Source of the DNA: Chitinophaga flava | GTDB lineage: Bacteria > Bacteroidota > Bacteroidia > Chitinophagales > Chitinophagaceae | NCBI RefSeq assembly: GCF_003308995.1 | Contig: NZ_QFFJ01000001.1 | Span: forward strand, 1,550,001 to 1,614,000 | DNA: 64,000 nucleotides | Direction of reading: 5' to 3' | Notes under the pieces: generated by a model | Seen by the model: the letters and a program-made list of their open reading frames with translations, nothing else | What the model was told of the DNA's origin: nothing | Databases searched by the model: none | Translations under genes and position numbers: made by a program | Shown here: positions 17,793-28,570 of the stretch, piece by piece | Position numbering within the stretch: position 1 is the first letter of the stretch | How the letters are laid out: each line of letters starts with the position of its first letter

Positions 17793-19994
17793 TTATTGTA
17801 TTCTGATCTCACATCTCCGGTTTACGCCCTGTTGCATGATAAACCTCTCCCTGTCAGCATCCAGTGTATACCGGCTGACAGTTAGTATGGGACGGGTAGA
17901 GCCGAAATAGTTGATACGGATTCTATCGCCGTCCACGCCACGGCTGAGCAGGCATTCCTGTATGTATACCGCCCGGTTTTTGGACAAAGTGAGATTATAT
18001 TTTTCGGTACCTATTACGTCTGCATGTCCATTAACAATGATCATTCGCCGCGGATTGGATTTCCAGATAAGGAAAATAGAATCCAGTTTACGCCATTCCT
18101 GGTCTTGTGGTACATAGGAGTTGAGATCGAAGTAAACCACACCTGGGGCTTTCCACAGAGCTGCCGGTAATTTAGCGGCTGCACTGTCTACGGGTAACGT
18201 ATAGGCGCTCACGTGTACTACACCTGTGCTATCACGGTCACCCGCTTTAAGACTGGTGTTTTGTTTACCATTTTGCCAGCTGAGCTCGTTGGGGTTGCTG
18301 CTCACTGTACGCTCAGCATAGGCTGCTGCGGCAGTAACGGTTGCACCAGTGGCAACAGATGTTGATGTTGTCACAACTGGATTGGCCATGTTCTGCCAGG
18401 GAATCATTTCCGGAGAGCTGTCCACGATAGCACCTTCAGAGTAGTCTGTTACACTACGGGATGAATCTTTAACGGAAACGACGGTATGTACTATAACAGG
18501 TTTCTCATCTGCTTTGTTTTGAACAGGAGGCAGGTTATCATAGCTTTTATTCCCTACTAAAGTCAGCTGTTGGCGGTTTTCCGTCTGCATCTTGGTATAA
18601 GGCACTTTATCTTCTTCATTTACCGGTTTGCCGGGATAAGGCAGGTCCAGTTGTTTCAAAGGATTCTTCTTCAGATTTAAGACATAAATATGGTCATTGT
18701 CATGAGCACCTGAACGGTCTGATGTAAAATATAACAGCAGCTTGGATTCATCCAGCACTGCATTCAGATCATCAAACTGTGTATTTACCGGATAAGGCAA
18801 ATGCACCGGACCTTCATCAGGCTTGTTAAGGCTGATCATAAAAATATCCAGCCCTCCGAAGCCCTGTAAACCGTTGGAGCAGAAAAACAATTTGTCTCCT
18901 ACAATAAACGGATACAGCTCATTGCCATTGGTGTTTACCCTCGGGCCCATGTTCACAGGCGCTTTCCAACGCTTCTCCGCTTTATCCCAATCACAATAGT
19001 ATATATCTGTACCTCCCTGACCACCAGGCATATCGGATGCAAAGTACAAACGTTTACCGTTTGAAGCAACTGATGGATGCATGAAAGAATAAGAATCTGA
19101 AGTTTTAGGGAGTTTTACAGATACCGGTTTACTCCAGGCATCATGGTTTTCCTGATAAGTAGCCGATAACAGTTGGGTATTGTTATTATAATCAATGAAG
19201 GAATTCTTCTCGTTTTTAACATCCGCAAAACGGTTCGACGTGTAGATCACCTTCTTTCCATTATCATAGAAAGATGCCGGACCTACCTGTAAAACGCCTT
19301 TCAGGCTGTTATTAAAGGGTTCGATACCATCTTCCGAGATCATGTATAATTTGGAATTGGTGTAAAAAGACTGGACATCATTTTTTTTGAAATCATTGGA
19401 AAGGAAAACGATATTGTCTTTATACAAGGCCAATCCGTACTGATAGCCCGGGAGGCTAAGACGCAGACTGTCCGCTTTTACATTCCGGAGAGAATCACGA
19501 TTAAAGAAGGAATAGTAGTTATTGAGTGATTCCTGAAGATTGGTAAACCGGGCATTATTTTTATAGTTGTTGGCATACAATTCGCTTACCTGACGGGCTT
19601 TTTCCACTCTGCCAGTACGTTTAAGGAGGTCGATATAAGTGGTTACGTCACTTACCCGGATATCATCTGCAGGCTTATACAACAGCTCGTCATAGAGGCT
19701 GACCGTTTTTTCAAACTGCCTGGTTTCAAAATAAATGCGGGCTAGCAGAAACTTGGCCTTACGTCTGGAAGTTTCATCACTGCTGTTGTTGAGTACATTA
19801 TTGCAGAACCAGATCGCTCCCTCGAATTCCTGCCTTTTGTACAAACGTTCTGCCTTTCTCACTTTCCCCGCACTTCCTCCCAGTGCGTTGTCTTTTACCA
19901 TAGAGCAGGAACCTGTCAGTATCACCATGCCCAGGAAAAGTATGAGGTTACTAAGAGGATGTTTTCGCATACGTTCCGTTATTTGGGTTTTCAT
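17793..19994 (-). CDS. OmpA-family lipoprotein with TPR and PD40 repeats (PorE-like)
   Basis: 733 residues. A lipobox LTGSC near residue 30 predicts a lipoprotein. Helical TPR-like repeats follow (about 35-170), then PD40/WD40-like strands (about 190-470, with PSVASNGKRLYFASDMPGG and GNELYPFIVGDKLFFCSNG), then a low-complexity linker and an OmpA domain (619-733) with VYFDLNS, NGHAD and NLTLSKNRA. The OmpA Asp and Arg that bind diaminopimelate are present (about D659, R674), so it should grip peptidoglycan. This order is that of PorE and similar T9SS-linked proteins. It lies 10 bases after the PorP/SprF gene. Confidence 0.87.
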   Translation of the reverse strand: MKTQITERMRKHPLSNLILFLGMVILTGSCSMVKDNALGGSAGKVRKAERLYKRQEFEGAIWFCNNVLNNSSDETSRRKAKFLLARIYFETRQFEKTVSLYDELLYKPADDIRVSDVTTYIDLLKRTGRVEKARQVSELYANNYKNNARFTNLQESLNNYYSFFNRDSLRNVKADSLRLSLPGYQYGLALYKDNIVFLSNDFKKNDVQSFYTNSKLYMISEDGIEPFNNSLKGVLQVGPASFYDNGKKVIYTSNRFADVKNEKNSFIDYNNNTQLLSATYQENHDAWSKPVSVKLPKTSDSYSFMHPSVASNGKRLYFASDMPGGQGGTDIYYCDWDKAEKRWKAPVNMGPRVNTNGNELYPFIVGDKLFFCSNGLQGFGGLDIFMISLNKPDEGPVHLPYPVNTQFDDLNAVLDESKLLLYFTSDRSGAHDNDHIYVLNLKKNPLKQLDLPYPGKPVNEEDKVPYTKMQTENRQQLTLVGNKSYDNLPPVQNKADEKPVIVHTVVSVKDSSRSVTDYSEGAIVDSSPEMIPWQNMANPVVTTSTSVATGATVTAAAAYAERTVSSNPNELSWQNGKQNTSLKAGDRDSTGVVHVSAYTLPVDSAAAKLPAALWKAPGVVYFDLNSYVPQDQEWRKLDSIFLIWKSNPRRMIIVNGHADVIGTEKYNLTLSKNRAVYIQECLLSRGVDGDRIRINYFGSTRPILTVSRYTLDADRERFIMQQGVNRRCEIRIQ

Positions 19995-20004
19995 AACATT
20001 GTTT

Positions 20005-20919
20005 TTAGAAGTACCGCGGGGCCACCACTTTCCATTTGGACCAGGAAAAACGATAATTGATCATTATTTCGTGGGATACTGATTGTGCGCCTTTCAAATT
20101 AGACTGCATCGGAGTATCATATGAATATCCGAGTTGCAGGTTTTTGTTCAGCTGCACTTGTACAAGACCTGTCATCGTTTTTTCTGAACGCCAGGATGCA
20201 CCCAGCCATACCAGATTTTTTAAGAGAATATTTGCATTGAGGTCGTACTGCAGACCGGCACCTTTTACCAGTCTCAGTAGCACATTGGGTTTGAATTTTA
20301 CGTTGTCGTTAACGGTAATAAGATAACCTGACTGCAGGTAATAATGCGATGCTACCGCTACTTTATTAACACTGTTGCCCAGGTCAAAACTTTTAAATGT
20401 AGGAGAGGATAAACCGATAAAGAAGTGATCGGTAAACACCATAAAGCCAAAACCAATATCTGTTTTCCAGTAGCTCTGGTTCTGTGCAAACACCGGATCG
20501 GAAGTATATAAGGAAGTATTGTCTTCCCGGTATTGAGACATCCCGCCTTTCAGACCCATTGCCAGGTACAATTTTTCGTTCAGCTTTACCCGTTGGGAAA
20601 CGTTGAAGTGAACACCGGTCTGGGAGTTAACAGTGATCTTCTCATTAGTCAGTGATACCCCCAGACTGGTATTGGTAGCCCGCAGCGGTGTGTAAAAAGA
20701 GGCGGTGGCCGTTTTAGGAGCACCGTCCACGCCCACCCACTGATTACGGCCCACGGCCGTCAGGCTGGAAGACTCATCCATAGAGGGATAAGCCGGGTTG
20801 ATGATCATCCCGTTAAACATATACTGGGAGTAGATCGGCTGTTGCTGTGCCCGACTCTGCAGACAACAGCAACAGCATAATATAGCAAACCCTAAAGCTT
20901 TCAAAAATCGCTTGGTCAT
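20005..20919 (-). CDS. PorP/SprF family type IX secretion-linked outer-membrane protein
   Basis: 304 residues with signal peptide ending SRAQ. The mature start QPIYSQYMFNGMIINPAYPS is the hallmark of PorP/SprF proteins, followed by RNQWVGVDGAP and a run of amphipathic strands of an outer-membrane beta-barrel. SprF-like proteins encoded beside CHU_C-tailed adhesins are known to be needed to export or attach those adhesins; here the giant adhesin is the gene just upstream. Its C-terminus ends in hydrophobic/aromatic residues (APRYF), as in many barrels. Confidence 0.92.
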   Translation of the reverse strand: MTKRFLKALGFAILCCCCCLQSRAQQQPIYSQYMFNGMIINPAYPSMDESSSLTAVGRNQWVGVDGAPKTATASFYTPLRATNTSLGVSLTNEKITVNSQTGVHFNVSQRVKLNEKLYLAMGLKGGMSQYREDNTSLYTSDPVFAQNQSYWKTDIGFGFMVFTDHFFIGLSSPTFKSFDLGNSVNKVAVASHYYLQSGYLITVNDNVKFKPNVLLRLVKGAGLQYDLNANILLKNLVWLGASWRSEKTMTGLVQVQLNKNLQLGYSYDTPMQSNLKGAQSVSHEIMINYRFSWSKWKVVAPRYF

Positions 20920-20958
20920 AGGTATCAGCTTAAATGTTTTTCGTTACTAATAATTACC

Positions 20959-23900
20959 TCAACGTTTGATGACGATAAAACCAGTATGCCGCTCTACCTT
21001 ACCATCTGTCCAGATCAATATCTGGTAGAAGTAGGAACCATCCGGCACATCTGTACCCGACTGCCCGCCGGTATTGGCCTTGCCATTGAAATTGTTGGAT
21101 TTATTATCGTAATTACTTGTTTTAAATACAACACCACCCCAGCGGTTAAACACCACCACTTCGTTCTTCGGATATTTGTTGATGTTCGCGATATACATCA
21201 CATCGTTACCCAGCCCGTCGTTATTGGGGGAGATGGCCGGATGTACTTTTATCTTGCCGTCACGGCCATCGATATAATCCATCTTGCGGTTCATATCCAG
21301 ATGGAAGCGGCTTACAGAATCCGGAATGCCAGAGCCATCAGAATCCAGGTCCAGGAAGTTCGGAATACCATCTCCGTCTGTATCATCATCAAAAGGATCT
21401 CCGTTGCCGTTGATATCTTCCTGTTCATCTGTCAGACCATCACCATCAGTATCGCAGGTTCTGCACATCGCGTCATCGTTGAGTATAATACCTGTCGCTT
21501 TGGATGGATCACCGAGGGTTGGTTTGTTTTGTCCGGAAGGTACTGTTGCGGACAGCATCTTCACAATGAATTTTTCGTTTTGTTCAAACTTATCATCACC
21601 AAAGATTTTCACGACCACTTTACCTTCAGGCTGGAAGGCCGGTATAATGGCCTTCTTAACGGCAGTATCGAAATCAACACCTGGCGTAGCCCTGAAGTCC
21701 AGGAAAGGATAACTTACCCCATCTTTAGATTCTTCAAAGTCAAATTTGATGGTAATATCCCTTGAGCTGCGACGGTTCATTTTCACGATAAAGTTCAGTG
21801 GCGTAACATCACCAGTATTACCTTCCTTCACACTGAACTGATCTGCAGCAAATGCCAGGGTCAGCGGATCATTGTCGGTAATAACGGTCTCGGCTACACT
21901 GTTGGTACCAGCCTTGTAAATAGGGAGACCACTATTGCCCGCAAAAGGCAGGATAGTGACTTTCACAAAACCGTCGTCGTCGTTGGTATCATTATCTACC
22001 GCAGTAATAGTGAAGTCGCGGGAAGTGCCGAAAGCAGGCAGTACCACGGTGATGGTATTACCACTCACAGTAGCATTGGTGGCGGTGAAAGTGCGGGCTA
22101 CATCCTGCTCTACCTTGAAAGTAATAGGCATATCATGTGTAGCACTGTTCACAGAGCGGATATGGAAGGTTACTGGTTTACCTTCTTCAACTGGCAAACC
22201 ATCATTAAATATTTCCACCATCAGCGTATCGTTATCATGGATAAGCACAGATGCCTTGTTGTTCGCAGATAAAGGCCAGGTAACACCCGGGATATTACCG
22301 CTGACTGTTTGCAGTTGTACCTGTACATCTTCATCTCCTTCCACAATGGTATTATCAATCGGATCTACTTTAATATCTGTATAGTTGCGGCCGGCAGGGA
22401 TCACTACAGTACCGCTGAGCTTACGGTAACGGCTATCCGGTACAGCGTTGCCGCTCACCTGGTAAGTTACCGTTACATCTTTTACAGCCGATAGCTGAGT
22501 ATCCGTGAAATGTACTCTGAAATAGCCAGGAGTAGCAGGTTCGGAAGCATCGGCAGTTTTTTCCACCATCATCTCTCTGGATACAGCTTTAGGTCCGGAA
22601 GCATAACTTTCATCATCGAATACGGTCATGCGCACAGTATCCATATCATTCACATCGAAAGGAAGGTTTTTGTTGAACCGTTTCATCTGTGCCAGCATCA
22701 GAGCAACCTTCACTTCTTCATCTCCTTCTATCACGTTATTATCAATCACATTCACGGGAACGGTTACACTGTTTTGTCCCTGAGGAATGGTAGCGGATGT
22801 TTGTATCGGCGCTATATTGGTAGTACCGGCAATGCTGCTTACATAAAATACTACTTTCACATCGGCAGCAGCAGTGCTGTTACCAGGGAATTTAAGGATA
22901 TAATTACCGGTGGTGCCAGGTTCTGCGGCATCATTACCTTTCAGTAACTGCACACTCATATTTCCGGTTTCCGGTATCAGAATCGGTGCAGGCTGACTAA
23001 TAGTATAACCCGGTGTCACCAGCTGTGCATTCAGTTGCAACACTTCATCTCCTTCCAGTATATTATCATCGGTTATCTGCAGTGTATATACCTGATTATT
23101 CTGCAGGGCCGGCAGCGTTACCTGTGCGGGCAGACCGGTGTAATCTGCATCATCAGCAGTGGAAGTCACCGCATCTCTGTTGATGTTGATCACAATCTCT
23201 TCATCGGAAGAAATCAGACTGTTCACAAAACCTACCGTCACTTTGGAAGAGCTGCCTTCATGCAGGATGGTGGAATCCACTTTCAGCTGCATTTTCAGGT
23301 TATTGGGATCCAGACGGGTTGCATCTTCGATGATCAGATTCAGCGTATCCCCTTTCATTCCAACGAAGTTCTGTGGTTGCGCCACAATCTGTAACAGCTT
23401 GTCTTTCTCAATAATATTATCCGGTTCGGCATGTACAGAGAAGGCCACATCCGGTTGCAGGGCTGGTATCGTTACAGTTGGCGGAAGACCGCTGTAGTCC
23501 GATACTTTGGCTTGTGTACCGCTACCAGCGTACAAGGATATGGTGATGGCTTTGCTGGAGGTCACACCTGGCGCCAGCGATACTTTGGCATTATAGGTAT
23601 TTCCTTCTCTCACGCTGGTTCCGGGTGTTACCGGAATAATGTGGATATAACCGGTGGCCGGATCATCATGTGTTCTGTCGTGGATCACAAGGGTGTCTCC
23701 TTTTACAGGCATATTTACATCACCGGTTGTTCCATTGAAGATGACAGTTTCATCATCTTCCAGGATCTTATCGAGTATAGCTTCCATCAACACCGGATGG
23801 GTGGCGCTGGTGGCCAGTTTCGGTATGGTGATAGTAAATGGAAATGCGAATGGTTTATAATCATTTACATCTGCAGTAGAAGCTGCGTCTTTGTCAATAG

Positions 23901-26900
23901 TGATAGTGATGGGTTTACCCGCGCGTATACCGGGAGGCAGCATCACGCCGATGGCAGCGCCGGCACCACCTTCATCAATAGCACCCGGAGTAAGAGTGAT
24001 GCGAATCGGTGAGGTGAGCGGATACTGTGCATCATCTATATTCACCTCAAAATCATTGGCAGTATATGCACTGATTCCGTCAGTAGCAGTAGTGGAAATC
24101 ACCAGTTTCTCTGGTCCTTCCAGCAGGTCATCTACCAGAATTTTCAGGGCAATGGTGGTATCATTGGCATTATTAAAGCTGAAGTTAGTGGGCATTTCAT
24201 AATCCAGCCCTGCTTCTGCTGTTCCGCTGGTCTGAGCCAGTGTGAGGTTGATGGGCACTTCGGTGGTGATGCCCGCTGGCAGACTGATATGTACTGTTCC
24301 ATTATCCCCTTCCTGTGCATGTACAGTCTTGTAAGGTGTCAATGTCAGCACCAGATTGGAGGGAATAGTCCTGGTCATATCCTTGATTTTCAGGTCAAGG
24401 TCATTCAATATATAACCAGCCAGTGCTGCTTTGATCAACAGAGATTCATCCTTTTCCAGCACATCATCGGTGTTGGTTTGTATTACATCGAAGGTGCGCG
24501 TTTTATCTGTTGGGTCCAGCTCCAGCATCGTATTGATGATGGAATAATCATTTTTGGCGAGACTGGCTTCTGAAGAAGGATCTACGGTCAGCTGAATACT
24601 TACTTTTTTGGAAGAAGTGTACAAACGGGACACTGTTACACTCAACTTCTCTCCTTCCGGTATCAGTGTTTTGTTGGCCGTAAGTGTAATATTTCTGGCG
24701 TTAGGTTTATTGATAGTGTTATCTGCAATATGAATGGTGGTGCTGGTAACAGGCAATACTGTGTTGCCGGGATTACCATCTATCACCAGGTCAGCATCAT
24801 CATCCAGCACATTATTGTCGGTAGCCAGTATCTGCATGGAAGCGGTACCGGATGTTGGCAGGATAGTCAGTTTTTGATTGAGGATGGAAGTATGGCGATC
24901 ATCGGCGGCAGTAGAACTGCTGTTTTTAACCAGCTGTACATCCAGCGGGATCGCTGTTTTCCAGCTATTGGGTAAGGTAGCAGTGAGCGTGGCACCGGTT
25001 GGATCATTTTCCAGTATGGTAGAAGGTGTGGCACTCAATACAATAGGATTGGTGGCCAGCAGCGGATACTCATAATCCTGGATGGTAAATGTCAACGTGG
25101 CAGGAATACTGGTATAAGTGGTGCTGTAAGCATCGCTGATAGCGGGTGTAATTGTGAAATCTTCCTGATTTTCTACCAGGTCATCTTTCAGCACATTCAA
25201 CGTAGCTACTGGTTGAGGAGTAGCTGCAGTAATCTGAATTGTTTTATCTAATGTAAAATCTGCTATCGGTGTAGCCGTTCCCGTTATAGCACTCAGATCT
25301 ACGGTAATGGGTATTTCTGTCGTTACTCCTGCAGGCAGACTAGCCGTAATAGTAGTATAGTTATTTTCTTTGATGGTGGTTTGAGGAGCTGTCAGTGTTA
25401 CTTTGGTATTGGCGGTATTCCTTCTGGTTTCGTCCTGAATGATCATCACAGCATCCTGCACCGTATAGCCGGTGGCGGTACCGGTGAAGATCAGTTTTTT
25501 ATCTTTCTCAATCACCATGTCCGGATTGGCAAACACAACATCAGTCGGTGTGGTATAGGCACCGGTGGTGTAAGCAGGCAGCTCTATCACTGAGATACCA
25601 CCCACCATCGTATAGTCTGTGGTAGTAGCTTCTGTTCCAACAGGATTGGGTGCCAGTGTGACACTGATTTTTTTGGCAGAACTGAAACCATTGGTGAGGC
25701 CGATGGTGAATTTAGTAGCCTGACCTTCCGGTAATGGTGTGGTTACCGGAGCGATCACCACTGCTACACCAGTTGGATCTGTTTTATCATGAATATTGAG
25801 CGTCACATCAGCACCGGTGGTAACACCAGGCAACGTAGTGGTAGTAGCGGTGGTCGCATGGATTACTACTACGCGGTCATCTTCCAGTACTTTGTTGGTA
25901 GCGGCAGTAATGGTATACTGTGTAGATGCTTTGCTGCCGGCCAGGATGCTCATGGAAGCAGGTAGTCCGGCGTAGGAAGTAGATAAGGCAGTAGTACCGG
26001 CGACGGTAGAGATATCAAAATCCAATTGGATATCCGTGGCTACAATGCCCGCAGGCAATTCTATCCAGCATTTGGCGCCGGCATCACCTTCATTAATATC
26101 ATTGGTAGAGAGATGCAGAGACACCGGATCTGTCAGTGGCAACTGGGCATCCTTGATCGTGATGGTGGTGGGTGTTATCACAAAAGCAGTGGCAGTACCG
26201 TCTGTAGCAGTACCGGTGATCTTAATGTTTTCATCTCCTTCTATCCTGTAGTCGTTGATGAGGGTAAGGGTACCGCTCACCGTTGTGCTGCCGGAGATGG
26301 TGTTAGCCGGTATGACCAGCGTGTAATCATTTCCTTCTGTGGCGGTTCCTGCTTTGCTAATGTTGACGGTAATTGGTATAACGGTGGATACACCTGCCGG
26401 CAGACTTATGTTAAGCGTACCGGTATACCCTTCCTTAAAGGTAAGGGCCGGATAAGACGGGTCCGGATCTGCCGGCGTGACGGTCATGCCGAGCGTAATA
26501 TTTTCTATGTGGTTGCGGGTATCATCGTTTAGTGTAAGCAGTGGCCCTGTTGCGGAAGAGGCTTGTCCGAGTACCATGGCATCAGCTTTCACCTTGAAGG
26601 TTTCATCGGGTTCCAGTATCAGGTCTGGTTCTCCCGTGATCGTAAAGGTGGTACTTCCTGCTCCGTTTCCGATCATCACACGAGCAGGCATTTTAAAATC
26701 CACGTCCGGTGTGGCAGTATTACCTGTCAGTACAGACAAATCGATGTAGGTATCTTCCGTTACTGTCCCTGGCAGGGAAAGCGTACCGGTGATGGAAGTG
26801 CCTTCGAGGAAAGACGTTTTATTGAAACTGAGTGTCAGGGTGCGGTCCTCATCATCTACAATGGTATAGGTAGCCTGCTTTGTAGTGCCCAATACCACCT

Positions 26901-28209
26901 GCGCATTACAGGAAATATCCACCAGGGCGAGGGTGAGCTTACGGTTATATTCGAGTTTATTATTTCCGATGATGGTCACGTTGGTTACGGGTACCAACTG
27001 ATTGGCGGTTTGCGTATAATCGCCTGCGGGGATGGTGAATCCCATGGAGTAGGTGAAGTCCTGGTTTTCCACAGCAGGGTGTGGTTCTCCCGGAACGGCC
27101 ACTACTTTCATTTCCATGTACACAGGAGCCGTGAGGACGCCACCGGTCACTTTCAGTTTGAGACTTTGCGGAGGATGGTTATTACCGGCATTACCTTCCG
27201 GATCGCTGGCATCACCGGCAAATTCCACGGTGACAGGGTTACTGCCGTTGCTCGTAGGCGTCTGTCCGATGGCAGTATGGATGGCATCATAATCCGCGAA
27301 GGTATTATCTTCTCCATAACCTACCGCGATTCTGGTGCCCAGGGTAGTGTTGAGCAGTTTATTATCGATGATGGTCTGTACGCAAAGGGCTCTGTCGGTA
27401 CCCGTCGTATACATCTGCCCAACGATTTTGTTATAGGGATAGGTGCTTGACAGGGTAGTGATCTGGGTACTTCCTCTGGCAGCATTGTTAGCAACGGTAT
27501 AGCTATACAAAGAGTCAAATGCAACGAACCCATGGGAAAACATTTCTGCAATACTACACTCTCCGGGATAATGGTACACACCAGCATATTGGTTGTTAAA
27601 GGCAGCCTGCCTAAAGCCATAGGAGCAATATCCCGGCACACCTGCTTTAAAGGCTGGTCCTGCATAAGCAAAGTTAGGGTCCTGCTGCATGGCGAGGTGT
27701 TCTTCCTGGTAAAGCAGCATGTTGTAGCCCTGGTTGGGACCATTAAAGGAATAATCTATGGTGAAATATTTATTGGGGACCACGTAACTGATGGTACGGG
27801 TGATATAGATAGGCGCCACGCTGTCCATGGCCGGATTGACGATCGGCTTTTTATCTGATGTCTTATTAAAAACAAAAATGCGGTAAGGTTCTGCAGTTGT
27901 TCCTTTTCCTATCAGGGGAGAGATATAACACACGGTGGTATCGAGGCTTTGCAGGGCGGTCATGGTGTAGGTGCTGTGCTTTACGCGGATATAGTCGCCG
28001 AAGCCCTTTTCTCCGTTGGCCACATAAGACTCTGTTTTACCATTTCTGAAGACCTGTATTCTGCCTTTAGCATCTAGTTCCAGGCGGAGGCCATCGCTGA
28101 TAGTGTTGCCTCCTGTGGGGTTTATAACGCGGATGGCCGGCAGCTGTGCCATGATGCCTGTATTGATAAGCAATATCGTCATCAATAAGGTAACGCAGCG
28201 CCTGAGCAT
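20959..28209 (-). CDS. Giant Calx-beta adhesin with T9SS type B (CHU_C) tail
   Basis: 2416 residues from the ATG at 28209, which gives a clean signal peptide (MLRRCVTLLMTILLINTGIMAQ) with GGAAGG seven bases upstream; the frame is open 20 codons further, to 28269. Residues up to about 340 form a unique head. About sixteen Calx-beta-like domains of 110-120 residues follow (to about 2250), each with an EGD/LEDDE calcium-type motif. Then comes a thrombospondin type 3-like Asp-rich stretch (DTDGDGLTDEQED, DTDGDGIPNFLD) and a CHU_C tail (SPNNDGLGNDVMYI, VVVFNRWGGVVFKT, GSYFYQI). It should be a calcium-stiffened surface adhesin exported by T9SS. Domains inside are arranged as a three-domain super-repeat. 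Confidence 0.92.
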   Translation of the reverse strand: MLRRCVTLLMTILLINTGIMAQLPAIRVINPTGGNTISDGLRLELDAKGRIQVFRNGKTESYVANGEKGFGDYIRVKHSTYTMTALQSLDTTVCYISPLIGKGTTAEPYRIFVFNKTSDKKPIVNPAMDSVAPIYITRTISYVVPNKYFTIDYSFNGPNQGYNMLLYQEEHLAMQQDPNFAYAGPAFKAGVPGYCSYGFRQAAFNNQYAGVYHYPGECSIAEMFSHGFVAFDSLYSYTVANNAARGSTQITTLSSTYPYNKIVGQMYTTGTDRALCVQTIIDNKLLNTTLGTRIAVGYGEDNTFADYDAIHTAIGQTPTSNGSNPVTVEFAGDASDPEGNAGNNHPPQSLKLKVTGGVLTAPVYMEMKVVAVPGEPHPAVENQDFTYSMGFTIPAGDYTQTANQLVPVTNVTIIGNNKLEYNRKLTLALVDISCNAQVVLGTTKQATYTIVDDEDRTLTLSFNKTSFLEGTSITGTLSLPGTVTEDTYIDLSVLTGNTATPDVDFKMPARVMIGNGAGSTTFTITGEPDLILEPDETFKVKADAMVLGQASSATGPLLTLNDDTRNHIENITLGMTVTPADPDPSYPALTFKEGYTGTLNISLPAGVSTVIPITVNISKAGTATEGNDYTLVIPANTISGSTTVSGTLTLINDYRIEGDENIKITGTATDGTATAFVITPTTITIKDAQLPLTDPVSLHLSTNDINEGDAGAKCWIELPAGIVATDIQLDFDISTVAGTTALSTSYAGLPASMSILAGSKASTQYTITAATNKVLEDDRVVVIHATTATTTTLPGVTTGADVTLNIHDKTDPTGVAVVIAPVTTPLPEGQATKFTIGLTNGFSSAKKISVTLAPNPVGTEATTTDYTMVGGISVIELPAYTTGAYTTPTDVVFANPDMVIEKDKKLIFTGTATGYTVQDAVMIIQDETRRNTANTKVTLTAPQTTIKENNYTTITASLPAGVTTEIPITVDLSAITGTATPIADFTLDKTIQITAATPQPVATLNVLKDDLVENQEDFTITPAISDAYSTTYTSIPATLTFTIQDYEYPLLATNPIVLSATPSTILENDPTGATLTATLPNSWKTAIPLDVQLVKNSSSTAADDRHTSILNQKLTILPTSGTASMQILATDNNVLDDDADLVIDGNPGNTVLPVTSTTIHIADNTINKPNARNITLTANKTLIPEGEKLSVTVSRLYTSSKKVSIQLTVDPSSEASLAKNDYSIINTMLELDPTDKTRTFDVIQTNTDDVLEKDESLLIKAALAGYILNDLDLKIKDMTRTIPSNLVLTLTPYKTVHAQEGDNGTVHISLPAGITTEVPINLTLAQTSGTAEAGLDYEMPTNFSFNNANDTTIALKILVDDLLEGPEKLVISTTATDGISAYTANDFEVNIDDAQYPLTSPIRITLTPGAIDEGGAGAAIGVMLPPGIRAGKPITITIDKDAASTADVNDYKPFAFPFTITIPKLATSATHPVLMEAILDKILEDDETVIFNGTTGDVNMPVKGDTLVIHDRTHDDPATGYIHIIPVTPGTSVREGNTYNAKVSLAPGVTSSKAITISLYAGSGTQAKVSDYSGLPPTVTIPALQPDVAFSVHAEPDNIIEKDKLLQIVAQPQNFVGMKGDTLNLIIEDATRLDPNNLKMQLKVDSTILHEGSSSKVTVGFVNSLISSDEEIVININRDAVTSTADDADYTGLPAQVTLPALQNNQVYTLQITDDNILEGDEVLQLNAQLVTPGYTISQPAPILIPETGNMSVQLLKGNDAAEPGTTGNYILKFPGNSTAAADVKVVFYVSSIAGTTNIAPIQTSATIPQGQNSVTVPVNVIDNNVIEGDEEVKVALMLAQMKRFNKNLPFDVNDMDTVRMTVFDDESYASGPKAVSREMMVEKTADASEPATPGYFRVHFTDTQLSAVKDVTVTYQVSGNAVPDSRYRKLSGTVVIPAGRNYTDIKVDPIDNTIVEGDEDVQVQLQTVSGNIPGVTWPLSANNKASVLIHDNDTLMVEIFNDGLPVEEGKPVTFHIRSVNSATHDMPITFKVEQDVARTFTATNATVSGNTITVVLPAFGTSRDFTITAVDNDTNDDDGFVKVTILPFAGNSGLPIYKAGTNSVAETVITDNDPLTLAFAADQFSVKEGNTGDVTPLNFIVKMNRRSSRDITIKFDFEESKDGVSYPFLDFRATPGVDFDTAVKKAIIPAFQPEGKVVVKIFGDDKFEQNEKFIVKMLSATVPSGQNKPTLGDPSKATGIILNDDAMCRTCDTDGDGLTDEQEDINGNGDPFDDDTDGDGIPNFLDLDSDGSGIPDSVSRFHLDMNRKMDYIDGRDGKIKVHPAISPNNDGLGNDVMYIANINKYPKNEVVVFNRWGGVVFKTSNYDNKSNNFNGKANTGGQSGTDVPDGSYFYQILIWTDGKVERHTGFIVIKR

Positions 28210-28570
28210 GTTTTTGCCTTCCGGCAATAGACGTACTTTAACTTTCGTAGGATAGGACAGGACTAACATATGCGTATGTAAATTTCTATTTATACATATA
28301 GTTTTTTAGTCAAGAAATTAAGATACAGTCCTTTGTAAAACCCTATATGCCTATAAAATTGGCTCTCCCGGCAATTTTTGCATAAAAACTTTCATGCGAT
28401 GAAACTGAAAAACCTGTTGCCGGCAATCATCTGAAATTTAAAATACCCTAACATGGCAAGGTATAAGACTCACTAGCTGTGCATATTATGATGTTTTAAT
28501 AATTGTTTATACCCTACTAGCTGTTCTTTACCACCAAACAATTAATTATAAAATCATATATTTTAATTAG

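Noticed and set aside
20986..27858. Many open frames of 60-295 codons on the plus strand across the adhesin gene
   Set aside because: They are mirror frames of repetitive Calx-beta coding DNA; the minus-strand protein has a signal peptide, domains and a sorting tail.
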